The notes under the pieces: generated by a model
The model's input: the letters and a program-made list of their open reading frames with translations, nothing else
Told to the model about the DNA's origin: nothing
Databases searched by the model: none
Translations under genes and position numbers: made by a program
NCBI GenBank assembly: GCA_024638505.1
Contig: JAHEKE010000033.1
Coordinates: 1 to 35,634 of the forward strand
Origin: Gammaproteobacteria bacterium
GTDB lineage: Bacteria; Pseudomonadota; Gammaproteobacteria; Arenicellales; JAANXG01
Length of the DNA: 35,634 nt
Reading direction: 5' to 3'
In this document: piece by piece, positions 1 to 8,340 of the stretch
Position numbering within the stretch: the first letter of the stretch is position 1
Layout: the number at the start of each line of letters is the position of its first letter

Positions 1-1176
1 ACAGCATCTGACGCCAAGGTATCTACTAAAGATATAAAAGAAGATCAGGAAGATACAAAAGAAGAACAGGGACTCATTGAAGAAACCGCCCTGGCAGCAA
101 GCGAAAGGCTATTTTCAAGCGTCCCCCTGCCCATCGAAGCACTGCGCAAATACGATGCCGAAGTCACGTTAACGGCTGACCGTGTGCTGCTGGGTAAAAC
201 TGATATGACGGAGGTAGACGTTAAGCTAACACTCGTAAACGGCGCGCTCCGCGTTGAGCCCATCAGCGCGATAAGTGAAAGCGGGACAATTGCCGCGACT
301 GTTAAGCTAGACACCAGCAAAGTTCCGACAAAGCTGGCAGTTGATGTTGAAGTACAGGATATGACAACACCGAAATTTGGTGGTGAACTTGATTTAAGCC
401 TCGATTTTAAAGGCGCCGGTGACTCCATGGCAGAGTTAATGGCTGAGTCCAACGGTCAGGTTCTGATTGTCATGCGTAATGCCCGCCTTGAAAAATCTGG
501 CATGACCGAGTTCGGCAGTGGACTCCTTTCCAGTTTGAATCCCTTCGTCAAAGAGCAAACCTACACCAATTTGGAATGTGGAATTTTGCGCATGGACATC
601 AAGGATGGCAAAGTCGATTTCAATAGAAAACTGGCGGCGCAGTTAACTGAGGTAACGTGGCGCGGTGGCGGTGAGATCAATCTTAAAAATGAGAAACTTG
701 ACGTCGGCATTGTGCCCATACCCAAAACGGGTTTTAATCTTAGTGCGGGTTCGCTTGCCTCCCTGGTTCACGTACGTGGCACGCTCCTAAAACCAGCCAT
801 CGTATTAGACCCGAAAGATGTCGCAGTGAAATATGGCAAGTACATGGCTGCACTCGGCACGGGAGGGCTGTCCATTTTGGCCGAGGGTTTATTAAATATT
901 CAACAAGCGAACGAGGACGTATGCGCCAAGATCCTTAAAGGCACGATATTTGAAGAAGCAGCGCCCGCGGACAGCAAGAAAAATAAACAAGAGTCAGCAG
1001 CTGAAACGGGAGGCAAATCAGAGCTAGGCGCAGACGTAGAGCAGCCGGGTGAGACTGGGGAAACCCCGCAGCCGGAACCCGAAGCTCAGGTAGAACCCAC
1101 CGTTGAACAGGAGGCGGAGACTAAAGAGGGAGGAAAAAAAGACGATGCGGCGCCCAAGTCAAAGAACATACAGTAA
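1..1176 (+). CDS. AsmA-family protein, C-terminal part (5' end outside window)
   Basis: The reading frame is open from base 1 and stops at 1176, so this is the 3' part of a longer gene. The visible protein has the repeating beta-strand pattern of the AsmA C-terminal domain (segments like PIEALRKYDAEVTLTADRV and GGGEINLKNEKLDVGIVP), the fold of AsmA/TamB proteins that bridge the periplasm and are linked to phospholipid transport and outer-membrane biogenesis. The last ~75 residues are a low-complexity tail rich in Glu, Pro, Ala and Lys, probably disordered. Another acidic, lysine-rich stretch at the window's 5' edge is probably an insertion before the conserved domain. The gene converges on rnpB. 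The in-frame GTG at 184 is not a real start, because the frame and the AsmA similarity continue upstream of it. Family assignment is fairly secure; the exact member is not. Confidence 0.8.
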   Translation, partial: TASDAKVSTKDIKEDQEDTKEEQGLIEETALAASERLFSSVPLPIEALRKYDAEVTLTADRVLLGKTDMTEVDVKLTLVNGALRVEPISAISESGTIAATVKLDTSKVPTKLAVDVEVQDMTTPKFGGELDLSLDFKGAGDSMAELMAESNGQVLIVMRNARLEKSGMTEFGSGLLSSLNPFVKEQTYTNLECGILRMDIKDGKVDFNRKLAAQLTEVTWRGGGEINLKNEKLDVGIVPIPKTGFNLSAGSLASLVHVRGTLLKPAIVLDPKDVAVKYGKYMAALGTGGLSILAEGLLNIQQANEDVCAKILKGTIFEEAAPADSKKNKQESAAETGGKSELGADVEQPGETGETPQPEPEAQVEPTVEQEAETKEGGKKDDAAPKSKNIQ

Positions 1177-1227
1177 CGTTATAGCCAGAACGAGAGGTAT
1201 TACCTCTTGCAGTTGAAGTTCATAAAA

Positions 1228-1648
1228 GAGAGTCAGTCTATAAGCCGGGTTCTGTCGTGGACAACCATTCATCTAGGATGCACGTCACCGTGCATCTCAA
1301 GCAGCCTACCCGGACCCAGTGCGGGTCGCACCATCGGGTCCCTATTTGGCCTTGCTCCGAGTGGGGTTTGCCCTGCCACCGCTGTTACCAGCGGCGCGGT
1401 GCGCTCTTACCGCACCATTTCACCCTTACCCAACTACTATCCTCGACTCAACCCAACAGATTCAGCTAACCACTGAAGCAGGCCTCGGGGTGATTATCTA
1501 GCTGGCCCCAGCCTGGGATAGTAGCTGGGCGGTGTATTTTCTGTGGCACTTTCCGTCGGCTCACGCCGCCCAGGCGTTACCTGGCACCCTACCCTGTGGA
1601 GCCCGGACTTTCCTCTGCCGAAAAGCAGCGGCTGTCTGACTGACTCTC
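1228..1648 (-). ncRNA. rnpB: RNase P RNA (class A), catalytic RNA of RNase P
   Basis: This is the RNA subunit that cleaves tRNA 5' leaders. On the minus strand the conserved core GAGGAAAGTCCGGGCTCC lies at 1615-1598, followed by AGGGTAGGGTGCCAGGTAACGCCTGG-type sequence. The 3' part carries the universal AACCCGGCTTATAGACTGAC. Helix P1 can be drawn exactly: the 5' arm GAGAGTCAGTC (1648-1638) pairs perfectly with the 3' arm GACTGACTCTC (1238-1228), which fixes the mature ends to within a few bases. About 421 nt is somewhat longer than the 377-nt E. coli RNA, suggesting an extended peripheral helix. A short T-run follows the 3' end on the minus strand. It lies just downstream of rsmI on the same strand. 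Small ORFs across this region are noise. Confidence 0.95.
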
Positions 1649-1655
1649 AACCGGC

Positions 1656-1685
1656 AAGATACAAGATGATGCAGTAACTGCACAA
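1656..1685 (-). promoter_or_regulatory. Candidate sigma-70 promoter for rnpB
   Basis: On the minus strand, TTGTGC (1685-1680) and TATCTT (1661-1656) are separated by 18 bp. They would start transcription about 7 bases downstream, within a base or two of the P1-defined 5' end of the RNA. The hexamers are only partial matches, so the support is mainly positional. Confidence 0.4.
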
Positions 1686-1706
1686 GCAGCAAGTATGCAA
1701 GTTTCT

Positions 1707-2558
1707 CTATTTGTTCTTATGTTCCAGCCCCTTTTGGTATATCAGGTTTTTTGGTTGGCCGGTAATTTTTGAGGTTACGTCCGCGGCCTGTTTCGGCGGC
1801 AGTACGGCGGTCAAAAGCCCAAGAATTCTAAGCGTTTCAGCATTTACCCGCTTATTGGGCTCCATGCCCTGTACTAGCAGCACAAACTCTCCTTTTCGCC
1901 GGTTATCGTCCGCTGCCAGAGATTGTTTAATTTGATCGAGCGTTCCACGCAACAGCGTTTCGTGCTGTTTGGTCAATTCGCGCGCAAGGGTCGAAACACG
2001 GTCTCTGCCGAATACCGCAATCGCGTCGTTCAAAGAATCTTCTATGCGATGTGCCGATTCATAGAAAATCAGCGTACGGGATTCCTGCTGTAATTGCTTC
2101 AGCCTGTTGAGGCGAGCGGCTTTCTTGTGCGGAAGGAAACCTTCAAAGACAAAACGGTCGGAGGCTAATCCGGCCGCCGATAGTGCCGCTATAGCCGCAC
2201 AGCACCCAGGTATGGGAGTAACCGTTATGTTTCTTTCATGGGCGGCGCAAACCAGTCGATAGCCGGGGTCACTTACCAGCGGCGTCCCCGCGTCTGAAAC
2301 AAGTGCAACTTCTTTGCCCTCGATCAGTAGATTAATCAGCTTTTTGGTCTGCTCCCGCTCGTTATGTTCATGATAGGCTGTCAAGGGGGTTGAAATTGTG
2401 TACTTTTGCAGGAGTTTCCGGCTGTGTCGTGTATCCTCCGCCGCAATCAAATCTACCGTTGTGAGGATTTCCACGGCGCGATATGTAATATCGGCCAGAT
2501 TACCAATCGGCGTGGCAACAACGAACAAACGTCCGGCTTTGCGTGATGAGTCAGCCAC
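1707..2558 (-). CDS. rsmI: 16S rRNA (cytidine1402-2'-O)-methyltransferase RsmI
   Basis: RsmI uses SAM to methylate the 2'-OH of C1402 in the 16S rRNA decoding centre. The 283-residue protein has the tetrapyrrole-methylase-fold hallmarks: VATPIGNLADITYRAVEIL near residue 14, AEDTRHSRKLL, ALVSDAGTPLVSDPG, and the glycine/alanine-rich PGCCAAIAALSAAGL. Length matches the family. The start is GTG at 2558, the only one giving the full N-terminal strand. It is divergent from lpoA with only 17 bp between the start codons, so each gene's promoter probably overlaps the other's 5' coding region. rnpB follows on the same strand. The rsmI/lpoA divergent pair is the same as in E. coli (yraL/yraM). Confidence 0.95.
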   Translation of the reverse strand: MADSSRKAGRLFVVATPIGNLADITYRAVEILTTVDLIAAEDTRHSRKLLQKYTISTPLTAYHEHNEREQTKKLINLLIEGKEVALVSDAGTPLVSDPGYRLVCAAHERNITVTPIPGCCAAIAALSAAGLASDRFVFEGFLPHKKAARLNRLKQLQQESRTLIFYESAHRIEDSLNDAIAVFGRDRVSTLARELTKQHETLLRGTLDQIKQSLAADDNRRKGEFVLLVQGMEPNKRVNAETLRILGLLTAVLPPKQAADVTSKITGQPKNLIYQKGLEHKNK

Positions 2559-2568
2559 TCGTTATACT
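2539..2568 (+). promoter_or_regulatory. Candidate lpoA promoter inside rsmI codons
   Basis: TTGCGT (2539-2544), an 18-bp spacer and TATACT (2563-2568) would place the start of transcription at about 2575, one base before the preferred lpoA ATG at 2576. If real, lpoA mRNA would be leaderless or nearly so. The -35 is weak and this is inferred from position and hexamers only. Confidence 0.3.
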
Positions 2569-2575
2569 CCTGCGT

Positions 2576-4609
2576 ATGTTCAACATTTCCAGACTTTTTT
2601 CACTCCAAATTACCATTGCCTTTCTGCTTGCAGGTCTAACTGCGTGTCAATCTCCGGTAAGCAGAGAAACGGAACCATCGCCTCAACCTGTGCCTGAAGT
2701 GACGGTCATTCCTTTTGAGGATGTGCAGGCACCTGAACCTGTGCAACCCGAGACGACACATTCAAAATCTGACTTCATTAACGCCGCACAATTATGGCTC
2801 GATCAGGCGCGCTTCGCACCGGTTCCTGAGCAACAGGATCTATTGCTTAGAAGCGCGGCCGCACTGATAAGTGCCGGTCAAGTTTCTACGTCAAAACAGA
2901 TTTTAAACGGGATCGATGTGTCAGGACTATCTGTTCCTTTTAAGCAGCGTAAACGACTGTTACGTGCTCAGTTAGCATTAGATGAGGGGAACTCTGCTCT
3001 GGCGCTGCGCTATCTAAGTACATATAAACGTATGCAGGATCCTCAGCTAAGAGCACATGCAATGTCTTTGCTCGGCCAGGCATATGTTGTGACTAATGAG
3101 CCGGCAAAGGCTCTGCGTATATTAATCGAACGAGAGGACTACTTAGATAACATTCCTGACATTGAAAAAAATCGGGAACGAATCTGGGTCTTGCTGGGGT
3201 CGATGAATAGTATCGAACTGCAAATCGAACGCCAGTCTACCAATGAAGATACACCACTGGCGGACTGGCTGGACCTTGCCCTGCTGTATAGTGATTTCGG
3301 TTTAGACCCCCACAGGTTGCAGCAAACCGTTAACGCATGGGCACAAATCAACACGTTAGGCGGCGCGCAAAGCTTCGCAATCGATCTAATAAAGAAAGCG
3401 AGTCCATCCCTCAATACAGAATCCACTCCTGTGCAAAAGATAGCTTTGCTGCTGCCTCTGGCTTCAAAATTCGGCGCGGCCGCACAATCCGTACATGATG
3501 GGTTTATGGCCATGCGCGCCTTGGATGGTGATCCATACAAGCCGGCAGTCGCAGTTTATGACATTGGCGACGTGCCTGAACTTGCCGCGAGCTATTATCA
3601 ACTTGCTATCGAAGAAGGCGCGGATCTGATCGTCGGGCCTCTGGGGAGACAGGCCGCTAGCGCCATTGTTAATACACAATCGCCATCAGTGCCAACTTTG
3701 TTACTGGGTGGAGTGCGGTCCGAATCATTACCCCCAGGAACTTATCAAATCGATCTCGCCCCGGAACATGAAGCCAGGCAGGTTGCTGCCCGCGCTTACC
3801 TGGATGGGCATAGGATCGCCGGCGTTCTGCGGCCAAACTCTGACTGGGGCAAACGCGTTGCCGAGTCTTTTACCCAGCAGTTCCAAGAATTGGGCGGCGT
3901 TGTTGCCGATACGCAATCTTACGAAGAATCTTCCAATGACCATTCTTTTGCAGTTCAGGAAATTCTCAATATAAGCGGCAGCATCGGGCGAAAAAGCGCT
4001 TTATCGGCGCTACTTGGGACCAAACTCGAATTCCAACCGCGTCGCCGACAGGATCTGGATATGCTGTTTTTGGCCGCTCAACCCGTTACTGCTCGACTGA
4101 TTAAACCCCAAATAAACTTTTTTCAGGCGCATGACATACCTGTATACGCGACTTCACATATATATACGGGCGAGCCCGATCCGGTGAACGATACTGACCT
4201 GAACAAAATTATATTTCCGGATATGCCATGGTTACTACGTAATGATACACGGGCAAAAATGCTACGCGCTGCGGTACAATCTGAAAGGGGAGACGAAGCA
4301 GATCTGGAACGTCTGTTCGCCTTAGGTATCGACGCCTATTTGCTGTCTCGCGTGATCCCTTACATGGAACCGGATATGACGGTGGAGTTGAAGGGCGTAA
4401 CAGCAGAGCGCCTAAGTATTAGTAAAGATCAGCAAATAGTGCGGCAACTTACCTGGGCTCGCTTCGAAAATGGCGAGCCATCGATTTTGCAATCTACGGA
4501 AGGAACCGGTTTTTATGAGAATATTCAGCCCGACCAAATGGAAAAAATCGAATCGCCACTTGGCGCAGGGTCATCGAGCAGAACGACAGGCCTGTCGATT
4601 TATGAGTAG
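2576..4609 (+). CDS. lpoA: Penicillin-binding protein activator LpoA (outer-membrane lipoprotein)
   Basis: LpoA is anchored in the outer membrane and reaches through the periplasm to stimulate the transpeptidase of PBP1A. From ATG 2576 the protein starts MFNISRLF, then a hydrophobic segment and the lipobox LLAGLTAC, giving 677 residues against 678 in E. coli. An in-frame ATG at 2543 would add 11 residues before the signal peptide and overlap rsmI, so 2576 is preferred. The N-terminal half is helical with TPR-like repeats (EGNSALALRYLSTYKR, LLGQAYVVTNEPAKALRIL). The C-terminal half is a periplasmic-binding-protein-like fold (KIALLLPLASKFGAAAQSVHDGF, GADLIVGPLGR, IFPDMPWLL). First gene of an envelope operon; its 3' end overlaps yraN by 95 bp. 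Confidence 0.93.
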   Translation: MFNISRLFSLQITIAFLLAGLTACQSPVSRETEPSPQPVPEVTVIPFEDVQAPEPVQPETTHSKSDFINAAQLWLDQARFAPVPEQQDLLLRSAAALISAGQVSTSKQILNGIDVSGLSVPFKQRKRLLRAQLALDEGNSALALRYLSTYKRMQDPQLRAHAMSLLGQAYVVTNEPAKALRILIEREDYLDNIPDIEKNRERIWVLLGSMNSIELQIERQSTNEDTPLADWLDLALLYSDFGLDPHRLQQTVNAWAQINTLGGAQSFAIDLIKKASPSLNTESTPVQKIALLLPLASKFGAAAQSVHDGFMAMRALDGDPYKPAVAVYDIGDVPELAASYYQLAIEEGADLIVGPLGRQAASAIVNTQSPSVPTLLLGGVRSESLPPGTYQIDLAPEHEARQVAARAYLDGHRIAGVLRPNSDWGKRVAESFTQQFQELGGVVADTQSYEESSNDHSFAVQEILNISGSIGRKSALSALLGTKLEFQPRRRQDLDMLFLAAQPVTARLIKPQINFFQAHDIPVYATSHIYTGEPDPVNDTDLNKIIFPDMPWLLRNDTRAKMLRAAVQSERGDEADLERLFALGIDAYLLSRVIPYMEPDMTVELKGVTAERLSISKDQQIVRQLTWARFENGEPSILQSTEGTGFYENIQPDQMEKIESPLGAGSSSRTTGLSIYE

Positions 4610-4901
4610 ACGTGGTTATCGATTGATTCGCTCTAACTATCGCTGTCGTTATGGTGAAATCGATCTGATCATGACCAATAATGAATACCTCGTCTTTGTC
4701 GAAGTCCGCTATCGACGCAATAGCACTTTCGGTGGAGCGAGTGCCAGCATTGATCATAAAAAACAGACAAAACTCAGAGCAACAGCCGAACACTATCTGC
4801 AGCGAATGCGTGTTGACCCTGATCAACCCTGCCGTTTTGATGTGGTAGTACTCGGCCCGTCAGTAGATACAGGATGTGAATGGATTCAAAATGCTTTTTA
4901 A
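4515..4901 (+). CDS. yraN: YraN/UPF0102 family predicted endonuclease-fold protein
   Basis: Small PD-(D/E)xK nuclease-fold protein of unknown cellular role, almost always next to lpoA and diaA. The signature is intact: G..AERQACRFMSRRGYRLIRSNYRCRYGEIDLI, then LVFVEVRYR (the ExK-type core reads EVR here), FGGASASIDHKKQ and CRFDVVVL. From ATG 4515 the length is 128 residues, like E. coli YraN (131). The frame extends upstream to 4470, but those residues lack conservation. The first 95 bp lie inside lpoA in a different frame, so translation is probably coupled to lpoA. Nuclease activity has not been shown for most members; the family call itself is secure. Confidence 0.9.
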   Translation: MRIFSPTKWKKSNRHLAQGHRAERQACRFMSRRGYRLIRSNYRCRYGEIDLIMTNNEYLVFVEVRYRRNSTFGGASASIDHKKQTKLRATAEHYLQRMRVDPDQPCRFDVVVLGPSVDTGCEWIQNAF

Positions 4902-4922
4902 CTCACCGACTTTTTGATACTT

Positions 4923-5516
4923 ATGGAATCTTCTCACCGCGTGCTGGAAATTTTCGAGGAGAGTGTCGAGGTCATCAGCACGGCATCAAAGCAGATTGCT
5001 TTACTGACCGCCGAGGCTGCTGAATTAATGATTGAGTCTTTGCTAAGTGGTGGCAAATTACTGGTTTGCGGAAATGGCGGATCCGCTGCCGATGCACAAC
5101 ACTTTTCGGCTGAAATGCTGAACCGTTATGAAAAAGAGCGCCCTTCCCTGCCTGCCATCGCGCTAACAACGGATAGCTCAACAATGACTGCCATAGCGAA
5201 CGACTATGATTTCAAAGACGTTTTCGCCAAACAAGTTTCAGCACTGGGTCAACCAAAAGATGTCCTGTTCGTTATCACTACGTCGGGTAACTCCGAAAAT
5301 CTCGTGCAAGCCGTTATTACCGCACATGAAAAACAAATGCGCTGTGTTGGATTGAACGGTAAAACTGGCGGTAAACTATCGAAGCTTTTCACATCAAGCG
5401 ATGTTGATATCGTAGTACAGGGGCCGTCTACGGCCCGCATCCAGGAAGTGCACGCTATTGTTATTCACTGTTTATGTGACCTTATTGACCAACATCTACT
5501 CGGAATTAATGAATAA
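4923..5516 (+). CDS. diaA: SIS-domain protein DiaA (DnaA initiator-associating / GmhA-like)
   Basis: One SIS (sugar isomerase) domain of 197 residues; E. coli DiaA has 196. DiaA forms tetramers that bind DnaA and promote ordered assembly at oriC; its closest relative is the sedoheptulose-7-phosphate isomerase GmhA. Visible motifs are GGKLLVCGNGGSAADAQHFSAEMLNRYEKER near residue 45, ALTTDSSTMTAIANDY and the phosphosugar-binding loop ITTSGNSENLVQA. The DiaA call rests on gene order (lpoA-yraN-diaA-dolP) more than on residues. GmhA activity should be kept in mind because rfaE2, a later step of the same heptose pathway, is two genes downstream. ATG 4923 is used; the frame also has an upstream TTG at 4914. 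Confidence 0.85.
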   Translation: MESSHRVLEIFEESVEVISTASKQIALLTAEAAELMIESLLSGGKLLVCGNGGSAADAQHFSAEMLNRYEKERPSLPAIALTTDSSTMTAIANDYDFKDVFAKQVSALGQPKDVLFVITTSGNSENLVQAVITAHEKQMRCVGLNGKTGGKLSKLFTSSDVDIVVQGPSTARIQEVHAIVIHCLCDLIDQHLLGINE

Positions 5517-6084
5517 ACTGCTACCTTTTATATGTCTTTTATCTGCCATTTTCGCAGGCGGCTGCGTAGCAACCGCCGTGACCGTCGCTGCGGTAACTAC
5601 CGTTGATGTAGTTCATGATCGACGGACTTTGGGTGATTATATCGATGACAGTAACATCGAATTTCAGGTCAGGACGTTCGTTGTCCGCGATGACGAATTA
5701 CGCACTCAAAGCCATATCAGCGCTACTAGTATGAACGGAATCTTATTGCTAAGCGGCGAAGCGCCGACTCAAGAATTGAAAGATAAAGTAGCTAATTACG
5801 CCGCGAACGTTGATGGCGTCCGGCAAGTGGTTAATGAGATTCGTATCTCAGGAGAAACGGGCTACATTAGCCGCACCAACGATGTCTGGTTAACTACCAA
5901 GGTCAAAACAGCACTCTTCGCCGAAACCAAGCTTGATGCAAATCGCATCAAAGTCGTCTCCGAACATGGAAATGTATACCTCATGGGAGTGGTGACTCGT
6001 AAAGAAGCAGAAAAAGCAACCCAGATAGCGAGGGGGGTCGGCGGCGTAACTCAAGTAGTACAGGTATTCGAGTATCAGGATTGA
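5509..6084 (+). CDS. dolP: BON-domain outer-membrane lipoprotein DolP (YraP)
   Basis: From ATG 5509 the protein is 191 residues, the same as E. coli DolP, with a short signal peptide ending in the lipobox IFAGGC. Two BON domains follow: one at about residues 48-115 ([31 protein letters not shown]), the second at about 125-190 ([36 protein letters not shown]). DolP binds anionic phospholipid and supports outer-membrane integrity and BAM function at division sites. Its start codon lies inside the end of diaA (8-bp overlap) and its stop overlaps rfaE2 by 4 bp, indicating a tightly coupled operon. Confidence 0.9.
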   Translation: MNKLLPFICLLSAIFAGGCVATAVTVAAVTTVDVVHDRRTLGDYIDDSNIEFQVRTFVVRDDELRTQSHISATSMNGILLLSGEAPTQELKDKVANYAANVDGVRQVVNEIRISGETGYISRTNDVWLTTKVKTALFAETKLDANRIKVVSEHGNVYLMGVVTRKEAEKATQIARGVGGVTQVVQVFEYQD

Positions 6085-6563
6085 CTGAATACAAGATAGT
6101 TTCGGCGGAATCACTTGGCCGCAGGCTGGCTACGCTTGAACGTGCAATTGTGTTTACTAATGGCTGCTTCGATATCCTGCACCGCGGCCATGTTGATTAT
6201 CTGACCCGGGCTAAGCATATGGGGCAGACACTGGTAGTGGGTGTAAATAGTGATGCATCCGTGCGGCGATTAAACAAAGGACTGAACCGACCAATCAATT
6301 GTTTGCAAGACCGCATGGCTGTGCTAGCCGCACTTTCAGCCGTCGATCTGGTCGTTTCATTTGAACAGGATACCCCCTTAGAATTAATCAAACAGATTGG
6401 CCCTGACGTCCTGGTCAAAGGCGGTGACTGGGAAGCAGCAAGCATAGTAGGAGCAGACATCGTTAGAGCCCGGGGCGGGGAAGTCCACAGCCTGCCCATT
6501 GTGTTTCATCGCTCGACCACGGAATTGATCAGTCGCATCTGCAGTAAAGACAAAGCAAAGTAA
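6081..6563 (+). CDS. rfaE2: D-glycero-beta-D-manno-heptose 1-phosphate adenylyltransferase (stand-alone RfaE2)
   Basis: This enzyme makes ADP-heptose from heptose-1-phosphate and ATP, for the LPS inner core. The 160-residue protein is one nucleotidyltransferase domain: [21 protein letters not shown] at residues ~25-45 (HxGH motif HRGH), [15 protein letters not shown], and VLVKGGDW with the terminal ISRI region. It corresponds to the C-terminal half of HldE in E. coli; the kinase half (RfaE1) is not in this window. It starts at TTG 6081, overlapping the dolP stop by 4 bp, and ends the envelope operon. Confidence 0.9.
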   Translation: MTEYKIVSAESLGRRLATLERAIVFTNGCFDILHRGHVDYLTRAKHMGQTLVVGVNSDASVRRLNKGLNRPINCLQDRMAVLAALSAVDLVVSFEQDTPLELIKQIGPDVLVKGGDWEAASIVGADIVRARGGEVHSLPIVFHRSTTELISRICSKDKAK

Positions 6564-6618
6564 GGAATAAGCTTGAGGCAGCTTGATCAAAACCTATTTA
6601 GCGCGTTCTTTATACTTA

Positions 6619-7833
6619 TTATCCCTGAGGTACTGACTCCGCAAGAGCGGTTTCGATGAATTTACGCGCCACGTATGAGGATTTAACCGTCCAGTACTCC
6701 TTGTTGATGGTAAGGGATGCGAAACCAATCTTTTTTTCTTTTAACTCAGCGTAACCCACGAACCAATCATACCTGCCCTCGGGCGAGTGACCCGTCAGTG
6801 ATCCGGTTTTACCTCCAACAGCTGCCTGTTCGAACTGCCCTTGAAAAAATTTTCTGAAAGATTTACGCGCCGAGCCGCGCCGCACCGTCTCACGCATCAA
6901 CCGGCGCAGCTTTCTTGCCGTCTCGGCTGAAATCGGATTACCGAGTGTTTGGTGATTGTTTAAGTACAGCGGAATACCCCACTCATCGGTAGCCAGCTCT
7001 ACCAGATAGGGTAACATCATATGTCCATCATTGACGATTGCCCCTGCCAGCATCGCCCCATGTAAGGGGCTTAATGTATTTGTTCGCGTATAGCCGGAGG
7101 CAGACTCCGCTATGCTCCACTCATCTTTGTTGATCTCGGTTGATCCAGTAGCAAAATCCACGTCAGTGCTGAACTCTGTGTTGAAACCGAAACGTTGGGC
7201 ATAGTCGTTCAAATAATCGGCACCGACCATGTATATTCCTATACGGGCAAATACTGTATTGATGGATTCTGCAAAAGCTTTTGTTAAGGTTGGTCTCCGA
7301 GTCCATTTGTTATCTTTGTGTTTCAACACATGCTTTTTGTACAAGCTCGTTTTTTTTCCGTTGTATCGAAGCACGGTTCCCGGCTCCAACAGATTCCGGT
7401 CCAGAGCGGCGGCTGCGGTAATGGTCTTGAACACTGAAGCCGCGGGGTAACTATTACGCAGCGTCAGATTTCCCCACGGAGTGCCATCTTTAACGTAGCT
7501 GTACAGAGCCAACACCGCTCCAGTATGTGCATCAACCGCAGCGAAGGCACCATAATCCGGTTTATATCTTTGGTAAATCTTATCCAGCGAATCGACAAGC
7601 CTCGGGTCTAAGGTATAAGTAATACGGGCATCGTGAACTCGGGCACCAACATCTATCGGTAATTCCCGTGGGAAATCGTTGGTTTGTACAAACGGGGTAA
7701 GAGCCGTAGCCAATTTAGATTTGGTTACCCCGGATAGTTCTGACGGCGTGGTCCGGACAGCCCCTAATTCAATCGGCAGGACGGTCAGATACAGAAATAA
7801 TGCCACACAGAGTAAAGAAGTATACCGATGCAC
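6619..7833 (-). CDS. Penicillin-binding-protein transpeptidase, single-domain, membrane-anchored or secreted
   Basis: A 404-residue D,D-transpeptidase-fold protein with an N-terminal hydrophobic anchor or signal (residues 5-25). All three active-site boxes are present: SVFK with Ser133 and Lys136, SIN at 190-192, and KTG at 342-344. There is no glycosyltransferase domain and only a short segment before the catalytic domain, so it is smaller than PBP2 or PBP3. The region near residue 94 (YGAFAAVDAHTGAVLALYSY) and the GxxSPLHGAMLAGAIVNDG segment match class B-type transpeptidases. Substrate is not determinable here: peptidoglycan crosslinking, a regulatory PBP or a penicillin sensor are all possible. 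GTG start at 7833. The macrodomain gene ends 1 bp upstream, so the two are co-transcribed. Confidence 0.8.
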   Translation of the reverse strand: MHRYTSLLCVALFLYLTVLPIELGAVRTTPSELSGVTKSKLATALTPFVQTNDFPRELPIDVGARVHDARITYTLDPRLVDSLDKIYQRYKPDYGAFAAVDAHTGAVLALYSYVKDGTPWGNLTLRNSYPAASVFKTITAAAALDRNLLEPGTVLRYNGKKTSLYKKHVLKHKDNKWTRRPTLTKAFAESINTVFARIGIYMVGADYLNDYAQRFGFNTEFSTDVDFATGSTEINKDEWSIAESASGYTRTNTLSPLHGAMLAGAIVNDGHMMLPYLVELATDEWGIPLYLNNHQTLGNPISAETARKLRRLMRETVRRGSARKSFRKFFQGQFEQAAVGGKTGSLTGHSPEGRYDWFVGYAELKEKKIGFASLTINKEYWTVKSSYVARKFIETALAESVPQG

Positions 7834-7834
7834 T

Positions 7835-8329
7835 CTATGGCTCTCCCATTGCTTGCCGATAGATTATTTTATCTTCTTCCCCAAAACAGCAACATATGAT
7901 CTGCTCAAAATCATCCTCATAGTTGCGCATAACTGAAATGGCAATCTGTGCGGCCGCCTGTTTTGGATAGCCGTAGATCCCGGTGCTAATTCCCGGAAAG
8001 GCAATGGTGCGGACACGGTTTTCTCGCGCTAAATTCAAGGAAGATGTATAACATGACGCTAACAGCTCTGGCTCCTTGCCGCGCCCATCATTCCATTTTG
8101 GACCCACTGTATGAATCACCCATTTGCTTGGCAAATCAAAGCCCTTGGTGATGCGCGCCTGGCCAGTGGGGCAGCCCCCAAGCTGCTTGCAGGCATCTAG
8201 CAGCCGTGGACCCGCAGCCCGGTGTATCGCGCCATCCACACCTCCACCGCCAAGCAGCGCTTCGTTTGCAGCATTGACAATCGCCTCTACGGGTAAAGTG
8301 GTAATATCTGCTACAACTACTTTAAGCAT
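7835..8329 (-). CDS. Macrodomain protein, O-acetyl-ADP-ribose deacetylase type (YmdB-like)
   Basis: A 164-residue single macro domain. The ADP-ribose binding motifs are clear: ADITTLPVEAIVNAANEALLGGGGVDGAI at residues 7-35 (Asn19 and Asn22, the catalytic-type Asp32 after the glycine loop), HTVGPKW, and the phosphate loop FPGISTGIYGYP. Members hydrolyse O-acetyl-ADP-ribose or remove ADP-ribose from proteins in the cytoplasm. It starts 11 bp from the divergent DUF3301 gene and is followed 1 bp later by the transpeptidase gene. No functional link between those two is obvious. Confidence 0.9.
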   Translation of the reverse strand: MLKVVVADITTLPVEAIVNAANEALLGGGGVDGAIHRAAGPRLLDACKQLGGCPTGQARITKGFDLPSKWVIHTVGPKWNDGRGKEPELLASCYTSSLNLARENRVRTIAFPGISTGIYGYPKQAAAQIAISVMRNYEDDFEQIICCCFGEEDKIIYRQAMGEP

Positions 8330-8340
8330 GGGAATGCGAG

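Noticed and set aside
184-1176. A complete gene starting at GTG 184
   Set aside because: The same frame is open from base 1 and the upstream residues continue the AsmA-like pattern, so the gene is cut by the window edge.
1186-1211. Small hairpin AGAGG-N5-CCTCT after the AsmA-like gene as a terminator
   Set aside because: Five-base-pair stem and no T-run; too weak to call.
1207-1501. Short plus-strand ORFs of 60-89 residues
   Set aside because: They lie within the RNase P RNA gene and show no protein features.
2543-2575. Longer LpoA start overlapping rsmI
   Set aside because: It would put eleven residues ahead of a good lipoprotein signal peptide; ATG 2576 gives the family length.
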